From: Natrinema hispanicum
Lineage (GTDB): Archaea; Halobacteriota; Halobacteria; Halobacteriales; Natrialbaceae
Assembly (NCBI RefSeq): GCF_004217335.1
Contig: NZ_SHMP01000006.1
Coordinates: 124,001 to 188,000, forward strand
DNA length: 64,000 nucleotides
Reading direction: 5' to 3'
This document shows, piece by piece, positions 26,254 to 35,532 of the stretch (position 1 is the stretch's first letter; every line of letters begins with the position of its first letter). The notes below the pieces were generated by a model. It ran no database searches and had not been told where the DNA came from. It was given only the letters and a program-made list of their open reading frames with translations. The translations under genes were made by a program, and so were the position numbers.

Positions 26254-27033
26254 CTACAGGAGCGTGTCGACTGCGGCGAGCGACTCGAGGACGTGGTCAG
26301 GTTCGATCGACGAACCGGCGAGCGCCGCCCGGTCGGTGACGCCGGTGAGTACCAGGGCCGTCTCCATGCCAGCCCGATTCCCAAGTGCGATATCGGTGTT
26401 GAGCCGGTCCCCGACAACGAGCGTGTTCGCGGGATCGGCGTCCAGCCGGTCTATCGCTGCTGTGGCCGCGACCGAGGACGGTTTCCCCAGGATCGCATCC
26501 GGTTTGCGGCCGGCGACGGCTTCCATCGCGGCGAGAATCGCTCCCGTCCCCGGAATCTCGCCCTCGTCGATCGGGATCGTCGCGTCGGGATCGGTGCCGT
26601 AGAAGGGAATTGCACCCTCGAGCGCTCGGAGCGACTCCCAGAGCGTTTCAAACGAGAACTCCCTGTCGAACGATCCCAAGACGACCTCAGCCGCGTCGGG
26701 ATCGCTCGTCAACTCGACGGCTGCGTCCTCGAGCATCGACTCGAGTCGCCCGTCGCCGACGAGAAAGACGCGTTCGTCGGGGTGGGTCGCTGCAAGATAC
26801 TCCGCCGAGACGGTCGCAGAGGTGAGGACAGCCTCCGGATCGATGTCAATCCCGTGAGTGATGAGCTTCTCCTGGTAGTGGGCGGGCCCACGCGTTGGAT
26901 TGTTCGAGAACAGTAGTCGCGAGCAGCCTGCCGCCTCGAGTGCTCGCAGGCCGTCGATCACATTGGGGAGTAACTCCTCGCCCCGGACGATCGTTCCGTC
27001 GACATCGAGGACCACTGCCTCGTACGCTGTCAT
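26254..27033 (-). CDS. HAD-IIA family phosphatase (NagD-like)
   Basis: 259 residues. Motif I is LDVDGTIVRG (catalytic Asp pair), motif II LLFSNNPTRGP, and motif III/IV GKPSS plus VVGDRLNTDIALG. The cap domain between them is the C2a type of NagD/4-nitrophenylphosphatase. It would remove phosphate from a small sugar or nucleotide phosphate. Full family length. Exact substrate not predictable. Confidence 0.92.
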   Translation of the reverse strand: MTAYEAVVLDVDGTIVRGEELLPNVIDGLRALEAAGCSRLLFSNNPTRGPAHYQEKLITHGIDIDPEAVLTSATVSAEYLAATHPDERVFLVGDGRLESMLEDAAVELTSDPDAAEVVLGSFDREFSFETLWESLRALEGAIPFYGTDPDATIPIDEGEIPGTGAILAAMEAVAGRKPDAILGKPSSVAATAAIDRLDADPANTLVVGDRLNTDIALGNRAGMETALVLTGVTDRAALAGSSIEPDHVLESLAAVDTLL

Positions 27034-27176
27034 TGCTCGACAGTAGGAGTGGCTGCCGATTGAGTGTTTGGTTGCGAGACGGCCGCCGACAGGACACGGC
27101 GGGACAGCACACTCAACTCGGCCTGCCGTTACGACCGGTGGGAATTCTTATCCGATGACCCGACCTACGGCCGCGT

Positions 27177-27647
27177 ATGACACTCGAGGTCGAACCCCCC
27201 GAGCCACCGACGCTGGAGTTCGTCGATCCAAACGAGTACGAGGACGCGACGATTAGCGCCGACGGGACCGACGAGATCGACTACCGTCGCGAGGAACTGC
27301 AGGCGTTTCTCGAGGAGGGAGCGTGGACCGAAGCGTTCGACGAGTGGCGCGCGGACACCGATCTCACGGAGCGTGAGTACGAAATCGCCCGCGACCTCGA
27401 GCTTTTCGGCGGGTTCGATTTCTTTTGGGACGACTTCGCCGACCGCGTCGGCTATCACGCGCCGGGGATTCCCGAGGACTGGCAAGCACGGGAATATCAC
27501 CCCGACCTCGACACCTGGGGGACGGTCTCGGCGATCAATGCCGAACTGACGGAGTTCGGGCAGATCGTCTCGGTGACTCTCAAAGAGGAGTACGTCGACT
27601 GGGAAGCCGAGTACGAACCACCCGAAGACCTGCCCGATTTCGACTGA
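27177..27647 (+). CDS. Conserved-looking haloarchaeal protein of unknown function
   Basis: 156 residues, very acidic and rich in Trp, Tyr and Phe. MTLEVEPPEPPTLEFVDPN leads to a mixed helical part with LELFGGFDFFWDDFADRVG and ends VDWEAEYEPPEDLPDFD. No known domain is recognised. It is a soluble protein of likely conserved length, since a TATA-like element (ATTCTTATCC) lies about 30 bases before the ATG. Repeat copy E begins 2 bases after its stop. Confidence 0.72.
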   Translation: MTLEVEPPEPPTLEFVDPNEYEDATISADGTDEIDYRREELQAFLEEGAWTEAFDEWRADTDLTEREYEIARDLELFGGFDFFWDDFADRVGYHAPGIPEDWQAREYHPDLDTWGTVSAINAELTEFGQIVSVTLKEEYVDWEAEYEPPEDLPDFD

Positions 27648-27648
27648 G

Positions 27649-27732
27649 ACGGACACCTGTCAGCACAGCAGGGGCCGGCATATCCGCGACCGTCCGACGG
27701 GCCTACCGGGACATCGGGACAGCAGGCCGTAT
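27649..27732 (+). repeat. Intergenic inverted-end repeat, copy E
   Basis: Starts ACGGACACCTGTCAG one base after the stop codon of the gene ending at 27647 (TGAGACGGAC) and ends GGGACAGCAGGCCGTAT. Outer arms CTGTC and GACAG pair as in copy D. The inner hairpin is weaker (TCCGCGACCGTCCGACGGG). It lies between two converging genes. Confidence 0.7.
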
Positions 27733-27759
27733 GCGAGTTCGCCAGACAGGGTAGGTCCG

Positions 27760-27942
27760 TTATCCGGTCCACTCGCCCGCGAGGTCACCGGCGATATTCG
27801 CTCGCCAGTGTTCGAATCCCTCCTCACAGTCGGCGTTGTCGTCGATGTGATCGACGAACCCAGCACCGGGCGATGTGAGCTCGGCTCCGCAGAACGGACA
27901 GGCGACTGGATCACTCCAATCTGTGGTCGTGTTGGTTGCCAT
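27760..27942 (-). CDS. 60-residue zinc-finger-like protein
   Basis: MATNTTTDWSDPVACPFCG is followed by HIDDNADCEEGFEHW, a Cys-x2-Cys and His/Cys pair that can bind one zinc, then LAGEWTG. This small-protein type recurs in haloarchaea; its function is unknown, though a regulatory or nucleic-acid role is possible. It converges with the acidic gene at 27177 across repeat copy E. Confidence 0.78.
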   Translation of the reverse strand: MATNTTTDWSDPVACPFCGAELTSPGAGFVDHIDDNADCEEGFEHWRANIAGDLAGEWTG

Positions 27943-28329
27943 TCGTACGATAGTCTATCAGGAACCTTCATATAAACTCACCCTGTTAAGGACTATTACA
28001 ATATTATGGTATTTAATGGCAACATATGTTGTCGAGAGCGTCTTCGCGCAGCTTGTTGGCGATGCCGACAGAAGCGACTCGGGCACCGGTCGAAGTCACA
28101 GACGTGAACTGAAGTCGACGGATTCGCAGACTGGCGTGGCTCAATGGCTGTCATCACGGCCGGTGCGATCGTCGAGCCACAGTACTTGGCTGTCTGCTCT
28201 GAACTTCGATCCGAACCTCGATCATTGACTGGCGGCTACTGCACTGATCGCACTTGGCAGCTCAATCGTCGCCCCCAGCAGTGATTTACCACAGTAAGAG
28301 TTAATAGATACTATGTGGGGTGTTATTGT

Positions 28330-28461
28330 ATGGCACAAAAGAGGGAGCGAGAGTACGTCTGCGTTCGGTGTAGCCATCAAGAGACTGTCGGTGATGCACT
28401 TCTCAGTACCTGCCAACGGTGTGGGGCCGAAATGCGAAACGTCGATCCGATTCGCGGATAA
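28330..28461 (+). CDS. 43-residue zinc-ribbon protein
   Basis: MAQKREREYVCVRCSHQET then STCQRCGAEMRNV: two CxxC knuckles, a rubredoxin-like zinc ribbon of minimal size. The stop is TAA at 28459-28461. A TATA-like AGTTAATA lies about 30 bases before the ATG, in keeping with a leaderless gene. It is too short for many gene finders. Function unknown. Confidence 0.72.
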   Translation: MAQKREREYVCVRCSHQETVGDALLSTCQRCGAEMRNVDPIRG

Positions 28462-28867
28462 TCGAGTTCGGCGTTCGCCTCTTCATACGACCGGACAACA
28501 CGACTTACACATCGCTCGTCTCTCACGGTCGACTGATATTCCAGCTGTAATGCGGCCGGACGGCACGGAGGAGACGCGAGGCACGATCGCTGACGGCAAG
28601 AGATGTCGAGGCGTGAGCGGACGGTCATAGACAGCTATCGAACAGCACGCGATTCAGAAATCCGGCGGTGTGTCGACCAGAATTATCTCGTATCTGAATA
28701 CTTGTGGAGGGGTGTCATGGCGGCTGTCTCACAGTGGCGTGGCAATCAGAGTATTGCCGGCTACTCAGGGTCTACGCACCGTACGTCACCTCGTCACTGG
28801 GTACGCTATGCCACACAAAGAGCGAAATCCTCACGTTTATCTATCAGGCTGGTGGTGGTTTATGTGT
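28462..28867. other. 406-base intergenic region before pckA
   Basis: No convincing gene seen; the open frames here are Arg/Ser-rich shadows. Only the last part looks regulatory: a TATA-like TTTATCTA near 28836 lies about 30 bases before the pckA start. Confidence 0.4.
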
Positions 28868-30379
28868 ATGTCTGAAACCGGGACGGAGTCTCGTCCGCTG
28901 GTCCGGCAGCTTCCCGATCCAGCGGCAGCGTCGAACGTCCGGTACAACCCGTCGCTCGAGGAGCTGCGCGAACTTGCCAAACCCGACGAGACGACGACCG
29001 AGTTCGGGTCGCCGTCGTACGTCAGCGAGTTTCGCTCACGGAGTTCCGATCGGACGAAAAACGCCGTCGATGACGAATTCACCGATCACGATCAGGAACT
29101 GATCGACGATGCCGTCGATCTGGCTTCCGACGTTGAACTGGTCTGTGTCGACCGGCTGATGGGCCGTCATCCGGACGCCTCGTTCTGCTGTCGCCTGTTC
29201 GTTCCCGTCGAACACGCTCGGATCGCCTACGCGTGGGCGAACCTCTTCGAGCCCGCCGACGGGGAAGACCCCGACCTCTACACCGTCCAACTCCCCGACT
29301 ACGACGAGACTGCGATTCGTGTCCTGCCCGACACCGGCTTTACCGCCGTCCTGGGCAGCGACTACACCGGTGAGGCCAAAAAGTCGTTCCTGCGACTGTT
29401 CATGTACCGGATCAAACAGCAGGGCGGCCTCGGTCTCCACGCGGGCAGCAAACGCGTCCGCGTCCGCAATGACGAGGATGACCTCCAGACCGTCGGGCAG
29501 GTGTTCATGGGCCTGTCCGCGACCGGCAAGTCTACGCTCACCTCCCACGGCTGCTGGCTCGAGGACCCCGAAGACGCGTCCATGCTACAAGACGACGTCT
29601 GTGGGCTGCTCTCGGACGGCTCCGTCGCTGGCAGCGAAGGACAGGGGCTGTTCATCAAGACAATCGGTCTCGGCGAGGACGAACAGCCCGAACTCTACGA
29701 GGCTGCGACCGACGAGTCGGCCATTCTCGAGAACGTCGCCGTCGACGACGACGGCACCGTCCACTTCGACGAGGACCGCTATACCTCGAACTCCCGGGCG
29801 ATCATCCAGCGTGACGAACTCGAGAGCGCCGACGAAGAGATCGACCTCGGCAGCATGGATCAGGTTTTCTTCATTACGCGCAATCCCCTGATGCCGCCGG
29901 TCGCCAAACTCAACGAGGAGCAGGCTGCCGTTGCCTTCATGCTCGGTGAGTCGATCGAGACCAGTGCTGGCGATCCGTCGCGTGCCGGCGAGTCGATCCG
30001 TGTCGTCGGGACCAACCCCTTCATCATCGGCTCCGAAGGTGAAGAGGGCAACATCTTCCACGAACTGATCGACATCCTCGATGTCGACTGTTACGTGATC
30101 AACACGGGCTATCTCGGCCAGAAGTCCCAGGACATCGGTGTCACCGAGTCCGTGACGATTCTCACCGAAACCGCTCGCGGCACCATCGAGTGGACCGACG
30201 ACGAGGAGATGGGACTGACGATTCCCGAAACCGTTCCAGGCATCGACATCGAGGAGTTCTACGTGCCGGACCACGTCGACGACTACGACGAGGCGCTTGC
30301 GGACCTGCGTGCCGAACGCCGGGAGTATCTCGATCAGTTCGAGCAGCTCCGCGACGAGATCAAAGACGCCGTTTACTGA
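28868..30379 (+). CDS. pckA: Phosphoenolpyruvate carboxykinase (ATP)
   Basis: 503 residues from MSETGTESRPLVRQL. The ATP-PEPCK P-loop is GLSATGKSTLTSHG, the metal/kinase-2 motif MLQDDVCG follows, and RYTSNSRAIIQ, FFITRNPLMPPV are typical late motifs. It converts oxaloacetate and ATP to PEP in gluconeogenesis. Alternative start MCMSETG at 28862 is two codons upstream. The usual family loop has GLSGTGKTT; here Ala replaces Gly in the middle, a mild variation. Confidence 0.95.
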   Translation: MSETGTESRPLVRQLPDPAAASNVRYNPSLEELRELAKPDETTTEFGSPSYVSEFRSRSSDRTKNAVDDEFTDHDQELIDDAVDLASDVELVCVDRLMGRHPDASFCCRLFVPVEHARIAYAWANLFEPADGEDPDLYTVQLPDYDETAIRVLPDTGFTAVLGSDYTGEAKKSFLRLFMYRIKQQGGLGLHAGSKRVRVRNDEDDLQTVGQVFMGLSATGKSTLTSHGCWLEDPEDASMLQDDVCGLLSDGSVAGSEGQGLFIKTIGLGEDEQPELYEAATDESAILENVAVDDDGTVHFDEDRYTSNSRAIIQRDELESADEEIDLGSMDQVFFITRNPLMPPVAKLNEEQAAVAFMLGESIETSAGDPSRAGESIRVVGTNPFIIGSEGEEGNIFHELIDILDVDCYVINTGYLGQKSQDIGVTESVTILTETARGTIEWTDDEEMGLTIPETVPGIDIEEFYVPDHVDDYDEALADLRAERREYLDQFEQLRDEIKDAVY

Positions 30380-30546
30380 ACTGCTGGGCACTCGGTTGTC
30401 CGAGCGGCGATGCGTTGCGTACCGTCGTCCGACCTGCGTGATCGCATGGACTTTGATTTCTGGTGGGATTACCGACCCGCAAGCGACGGCTCTGTGCTTG
30501 CCGCACACGAATACTGTTATATGTGTCGAGTTCCCACGGGTGGGTA

Positions 30547-30738
30547 ATGAGCGCACAGGTACGAACACCGACCGCACGAGTCTGCGAAATCTGCGGCCGC
30601 AGCGAAGTATGGGACGACGACCTGGAAGCGTGGCAACTTGCCCGCGAAGACGGCGACAAACAGGTTGGCAATCCACACTGCCTCCACGAGTGGGATATCA
30701 ACGGCACGTTCAATCCGGTCGACGACTCCGATAACTAA
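30547..30738 (+). CDS. 63-residue haloarchaeal Cys-motif protein
   Basis: MSAQVRTPTARVCEICGRS has one CxxC, then NPHCLHEWDINGTFNPVDD, with Cys and His further on that could complete a metal site. A TATA-like TGTTATATG lies about 30 bases before this ATG, so 30547 is preferred over the longer frame from 30463. Function unknown. Confidence 0.75.
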   Translation: MSAQVRTPTARVCEICGRSEVWDDDLEAWQLAREDGDKQVGNPHCLHEWDINGTFNPVDDSDN

Positions 30739-30814
30739 CGGTCGACCACCCACACGACGGCGATAGCCGCGCGACGACAGTGCGTTTTTCTCCGGCTCGA
30801 GCGTAGCCCCTGCT

Positions 30815-31117
30815 ATGCCGACCGTCTACATTACGGCCCCACCCGAAGCGGCCGACGACATCGCCAAACAGCTCGTCGACGCGCGACTTGCCGCCTGCGT
30901 CAACCAGTTCGAGACGACCTCGACGTACCGCTGGGAGGGCGACGTTCATCGCGACGAGGAAGTAATCTTGCTGGCGAAGACGACTGACGACGCCTACGAC
31001 GACCTCGTCACACGCGTTCAGGAGCTGCATCCGTACGACGTCCCCTGCATCGAGCGATTCGACGAGAGCGACGTCCTCGAGTCGTTTGCGGCGTGGCGAG
31101 CAGACAGCGTCGAGTAG
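30815..31117 (+). CDS. cutA: CutA-type divalent ion tolerance protein
   Basis: 100 residues. VYITAPPEAADDIAKQLVDARLAACVNQF and YRWEGDVHRDEEVILLAKT match the CutA trimer fold (YxWxG...E(E/V)xLxxKT). HPYDVPCIERF is the family C-terminal motif. It is a small soluble trimer of uncertain function, first linked to copper tolerance. Full length. Lies just upstream of L11. Confidence 0.93.
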   Translation: MPTVYITAPPEAADDIAKQLVDARLAACVNQFETTSTYRWEGDVHRDEEVILLAKTTDDAYDDLVTRVQELHPYDVPCIERFDESDVLESFAAWRADSVE

Positions 31118-31199
31118 TCACGCGGGTGCGACAGACGGTCACAGACGATGATTGGCTGAATTAGCAACCCTTAAAACTCGCGCACGGGTTGTGATGGGT

Positions 31200-31682
31200 A
31201 TGGCTGGAACCATCGAAGTGCTCGTTCCGGGTGGCCAGGCCAACCCTGGCCCACCGCTCGGTCCCGAGCTCGGACCGACCCCCGTCGACGTGCAGGCTGT
31301 CGTACAGGAGATCAACGATCAGACCGAGGCGTTTGACGGGACCGAAGTCCCCGTCACAGTCGACTACGACGACGACGGTTCCTTCGAGATCGACGTCGGT
31401 GTCCCACCGACGGCGGCGCTTGTCAAGGACGAGGCCGGTTTCGAGACCGGCAGCGGCGAGCCCCAGGAGGACTTCGTCGCTGACCTCTCCGTCGATCAGG
31501 TCAAGAAGATCGCCGAGCAGAAACACCCCGACCTGCTCGCCTACGATACGATCAACGCCGCGAAGGAGGTCGTCGGTACCTGTGCCTCGATGGGCGTCAC
31601 CATCGAGGGCAACGACGCTCGCGAATTCAAAGAGCGCGTCGACAGCGGCGAGTACGACGACGTGCTTGCAGCAGACGCCTAA
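31200..31682 (+). CDS. rpl11: 50S ribosomal protein L11
   Basis: 160 residues from MAGTIEVLVPGGQANPGPPL. The N-terminal domain GPPLGPELGPTPVDVQAVVQEIN and the C-terminal ASMGVTIEGNDAREF are L11 signatures. It binds the GTPase centre of 23S rRNA. TTAAAAC about 30 bases upstream serves as TATA box for a leaderless start. In Halobacterium L11 lies next to L1-L10-L12; here a 4.7 kb accessory block separates it from them. Confidence 0.96.
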   Translation: MAGTIEVLVPGGQANPGPPLGPELGPTPVDVQAVVQEINDQTEAFDGTEVPVTVDYDDDGSFEIDVGVPPTAALVKDEAGFETGSGEPQEDFVADLSVDQVKKIAEQKHPDLLAYDTINAAKEVVGTCASMGVTIEGNDAREFKERVDSGEYDDVLAADA

Positions 31683-32219
31683 TCACGGTCCCGTTCGGCA
31701 CGCGGGTGCCTGCGTCTCTTGTAGTACCCGCACAGTCGACCTACCATCGACGGTGGATACCTCGCACGTCGCAGCGTTTTCGCACGTGCGGCCACGTCAC
31801 GTTGACCACGACTCTCGAGTTCACGACGCATTTGCACAGTGCTCGACAACCGAGCGTGTCGACTGTAGAGCCCACCGCGATGGTGGGCGGTTCGGTTTGT
31901 GTCGTGGCTACGTCCGGCTGCCAGGGACTCAATCGTCACGTTCGTGTTGCTAGGACGTGAACTGGCAACGAAGGATACCTCCGAGTGTCGCTGACCGAAG
32001 CATTTCTTCGATTAAAAACCAACCGTCGCTAGTGGCTGGGTCGAAACGTTCCCACTGTCAGCAATCCATTGACTACTCGAGCGGCGTTCCCTCGCTTCCT
32101 CTAGCGCCTCTCGAAACGAGAGCTGTAACAGTCCCCACGGTTCTGGGTCAGTCCGCCTGATTTGACCTGCTAGAAATTTGACTCGGTGGCTGCTGTTTCG
32201 GGAGGAGACGGTGACGAAT
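31683..32219. other. 537-base non-coding region after rpl11
   Basis: No gene is supported. It holds a perfect 7-base hairpin (GCCCACC at 31870-31876 and GGTGGGC at 31882-31888, loop GCGAT). It may be a decayed gene or the left boundary of the accessory block. Confidence 0.4.
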
Positions 32220-32642
32220 CTATCCCTGTTGTCTCTCGACGTGAAGGTCCTGTTCGACGACAGCGCGAACGCTCGGCCCTTCGAGACCGATCGTGACGGT
32301 ATCAGTGACGACACCAGGTTCCGCGTCAGTGAGCGTGACCGCCACCGAGACTGGCTCCTCGAGCGAAATTGGCGGAGCCGGATCAAATGCGAACGCGTCG
32401 GCGTCGAGTGACGTCACTGTCATGTCCTCGAGTTGGGAATCCATCGTCACCGTCGCCTCCGATTCGGCAACCGGCTCCTGCAGGGCGGCACCCTCAAGCG
32501 AGAGGTACGATTCGCTCTCAGACGTGTCGATGCTGGCCGTGTGGCCGGCACCGACACGGGAGACGCTGCTGGTCCCGACGAGAAGTGGAATCGATGACCC
32601 GGCCGCAAGCGCAGCGAACAGCCGCCGTCGTGTTAGGTTCAT
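32220..32642 (-). CDS. Secreted protein with SipW-cognate-like signal peptide
   Basis: 140 residues from MNLTRRRLFAALAAG. The signal region continues PLLVGTSSVSRVGAGHTASI, which aligns with the start of the divergent neighbour at 32877. The mature part is beta-rich, Glu/Val/Thr-rich and without Cys, like a small surface or fibre protein. A signal peptidase with the right type of active site lies 1.7 kb away. Function as an extracellular fibre component is inferred, not shown. Confidence 0.75.
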   Translation of the reverse strand: MNLTRRRLFAALAAGSSIPLLVGTSSVSRVGAGHTASIDTSESESYLSLEGAALQEPVAESEATVTMDSQLEDMTVTSLDADAFAFDPAPPISLEEPVSVAVTLTDAEPGVVTDTVTIGLEGPSVRAVVEQDLHVERQQG

Positions 32643-32876
32643 CGTTCTGAAGTGAGCCGTTTCGTCTACTATGATCGTTGTGGTCCAATTGTCGAACAAT
32701 CATTCGGGGAACCAGATATTTTCACAATAAGATCCACTCATTCGATAAATACACCACAAATTGTTAATCAATATGGGCTGAACCGCTCAACCACAGCATG
32801 GCGACAAACGACAGTCAACGGGCGATCCAGGCTCGACCGACGGAACACTGCGGACGATCGACCGGGGGGATCTAGC

Positions 32877-34204
32877 ATGAAACGACGTCTGTTCCTGTTT
32901 GGGTCGGCGACTGGTGGTGCCGGACTGCTGTTCGGCACGAGTGCGTTCAGTGCGTCCGGTGTCGGCCACACCGTTTCGATCGGGACCGGAAACGGTCACT
33001 TTCACGTCGAACTAAACGACGACTATGCGGGAGACGCAAGCGAGTACGTCGTGGACACCAATCCAATCAGGTTGATCCTCGACGATCTTCACAAGCACGG
33101 TTGGATTCGATTCGACGACCTGCTTCGGGTGACGAACACGGAAACGCAGGCTATCAACGTCCACGTCAAGGACCAGGACTGGCTCGGCGACGATACGGAC
33201 GCTGTTCTCGATTATCGGTACGACGGCAGCTCGATCGTTGGCAAGGAAAACAGTGTCCCGCTCGAAGGTGTCTCGGGCGACAACAGCATGCCGATCACTG
33301 TTCGCGCCGATACGACCGATCACGACAATCTTCAACAGGCCTTACCTGACGCTGAAGCCGACGATGGGGATCGAACTGTAATGTTCGTTGCCTCGCCCGG
33401 TGACGCTAACGGAGGAACTGGAGACGAGAGCGATGAAGAGGAGGTTACCAAAGGTGGCGAGAATCTCTCTGTCAGCGCGCCCGGACAAGTCACCGTCGGC
33501 TCGGATAATCACTTCACCGCCACGGCGACTGTCTCCGACGGCGACTACAGCGGCGAGGCGACCGTGACCCTCAATGTGGAAGACGAGCTTGTCGACGAAC
33601 AGACCGTTACGGTACCCAAAGACGAACCAGCGGAAGCGACATTCGATGTCCCGACAGTCTATAACGATCTGGAGGAGGGGAACATCGTGACCGGCCGCCA
33701 CGGTCCACTGCGCTTCGACGGAACCGACTGGTCGGCTGGGGTCGAATACGGCGAGTCGACGGCGGAGGCCAGCGGGACTCTGGAAGTTGAGGACGCGCCA
33801 ATCACGTTCGGCAACGCAAAGTGTGCCGTCTGCGGAATGGATACGAAATCTGGGATACTGCCCACGCGCAACTAACCCACGTGAACGGCGACCGGATGGA
33901 GTTTTGTTCCACCGGGTGTCTGGTTACCTACGCCGTCGATCCCATGAAGTACGACGGCAACCATGTTGATGTCCCCGATGAACCAATTGAAGGGGCTTGG
34001 GTCGTCGACTACACCGACCTTGACAGCAGTGGCGAGCGCGCCGGCGACGGGACTGATCTCATCAACGCACACGAGGCGTACTTCGTCCTCGACTATGACA
34101 CCTCATACGGGGCGATGGGCGGAAATCCACGTGCGTTTACTACCAACGACGACGCCGTCGGCTACGTCAACAGCGACGATGACCTCACGGTGAGGAAGCT
34201 ATAA
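32877..34204 (+). pseudogene. Secreted protein ending in a NosL domain, interrupted by a frameshift
   Basis: The first frame runs 32877-33875 (332 residues): MKRRLFLFGSATGGAG signal, GTSAFSASGVGHTVSIG, a DUF1102/TasA-like beta domain, an acidic linker near residue 180, a second beta domain, and then KCAVCGMDTK, the start of NosL. This frame stops at 33873. The NosL sequence continues in another frame (WDTAHAQLTHVNGDRMEFC, then CSTGCLVTYAVDP) to 34204. The shift lies near 33846-33851 and fits a one-base loss. NosL binds Cu(I) via Cys and Met. It may be a mutation, programmed shift or sequence error. Confidence 0.8.
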
Positions 34205-34340
34205 TCACGTTCGACAACTTCGACGCCGGCATCGCTGAAAAATATCGCCCTAGATTCAACTAAGCATACCTGCTCCAGCACCGCGAGCCGCGCCAACCGC
34301 CGCTCGTCGGCGGCTGGCCGCTCTCGTAGACCGACACACC

Positions 34341-35426
34341 ATGATACTCCGAACTACCACACGGCTGCTCAAGATAATCTTGATTCTCGCAGTTGCGGCG
34401 CTCCTTGTCGGCCAGTTACTCGGCCAGCCGATCCTGCTCGGCTACGTCACCAGCGACAGTATGGAGCCAACAATCGACGCCAACGACGGCTTTGTCGCTG
34501 TTCCGGCCGCCGTCACAGAGGACCCGAGTTCGGGTGATGTCATCGTCTATGAGGCGACCGATGGTGAACTGGTAACTCATCGCGTTGTCAACGAGACCGC
34601 AGCCGGCTACGTAACGCGTGGCGATGCGAACCCAGTGACCGATCAAGACCAAGGTGATCCACCCGTCACCGAGGATCGAATCGTCGCGAGAGCCATGCAA
34701 CTCGGCGGGACGGTCCTCACGATCCCAGCATTAGGAGCGGGAGCGGCCAACCTGGATGCGGCTGTGATTACCGCACAGCAATGGGTGTGGGATCTGACCG
34801 GCATCCGGCTCAATGGCATCAACGGCGTCGCCACTGCGCTCCTCGTGATCTCGCTTGTCGGGTACGCCGTCGAAACCGTCCGCGACAGGGATCAGTCGGC
34901 ACTTGACACGCGAGAGCGAATCGACGACCTGGATCTCAGTTTCCATCAACTAGTTATCGCGTTCACACTCGTTATGATGGTCGGTGCGGCGGCGGCGATG
35001 CTGGTTCCCGCAGGAGCGCAATCGATGACACTCGTCAGCTCACAGCCGGCACCCGACGGCAATCTGATTGTTGAGCCCGGGGGGACTACCGAGACGACGT
35101 ATCGAATCTCGAATACCGGATTCACGCCGATCGTCGTCTACCTCGAGTCGAGCGAGGGAGTCGCCCTCGAACGAGAGACAGTGGTAGTGTCAGGAAAGGA
35201 CAGCGCAGCCGTTGAGGCGACGCTCGAGGCACCTGAAGAAACGGGCCACTTCGAGCGATCGATCTACGAGCGGCGGTATATCCACGTGTTGCCTCGATCC
35301 GTGATCGGCTGGCTCTATGGCGTTCACCCATGGCTGCCATACGGGATGATCGTCGCCTCGCTTGGCGGTGGCGCATACGTCTCCGGTCGTCTCCTCGTCA
35401 TTGAGCAGATCCGTGATCGCGACTGA
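34341..35426 (+). CDS. S26 signal peptidase with extracellular beta-domain (SipW-type)
   Basis: 361 residues. A first membrane helix (IILILAVAALLVGQLLG) is followed by the catalytic Ser in TSDSMEPTID, the His in LVTHRVV, and GDANPVTDQD, the Ser-His-Asp arrangement of archaeal/ER-type signal peptidases including SipW. Two further helices follow (near residues 165-185 and 205-228), then an Ig-like beta stretch of about 80 residues (LIVEPGGTTETTYRISNTG), then a last helix. The extra domain is unusual. Its location beside two matching signal peptides suggests they are its substrates. Confidence 0.88.
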   Translation: MILRTTTRLLKIILILAVAALLVGQLLGQPILLGYVTSDSMEPTIDANDGFVAVPAAVTEDPSSGDVIVYEATDGELVTHRVVNETAAGYVTRGDANPVTDQDQGDPPVTEDRIVARAMQLGGTVLTIPALGAGAANLDAAVITAQQWVWDLTGIRLNGINGVATALLVISLVGYAVETVRDRDQSALDTRERIDDLDLSFHQLVIAFTLVMMVGAAAAMLVPAGAQSMTLVSSQPAPDGNLIVEPGGTTETTYRISNTGFTPIVVYLESSEGVALERETVVVSGKDSAAVEATLEAPEETGHFERSIYERRYIHVLPRSVIGWLYGVHPWLPYGMIVASLGGGAYVSGRLLVIEQIRDRD

Positions 35427-35532
35427 ACCACTCTTACCAGATTCAAAACTCATCTGAGAACCCAATACGAGGCTTAGAAAGGGTACCAAAGCAACAGCAA
35501 CGGAGTACGTCAGTGCTGCCTTCACTAGCGCC

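Noticed and set aside
28017..28228. 70-residue ORF after the 27760 gene (MATYVVESVF...)
   Set aside because: Has an AT-rich region upstream, but the product is low-complexity Ser/Arg-rich with no motif; too weak to call.
31870..31888. GC-rich hairpin as a bacterial-type terminator of rpl11
   Set aside because: Lies about 190 bases after the stop, has no T run, and archaeal termination does not use such hairpins.
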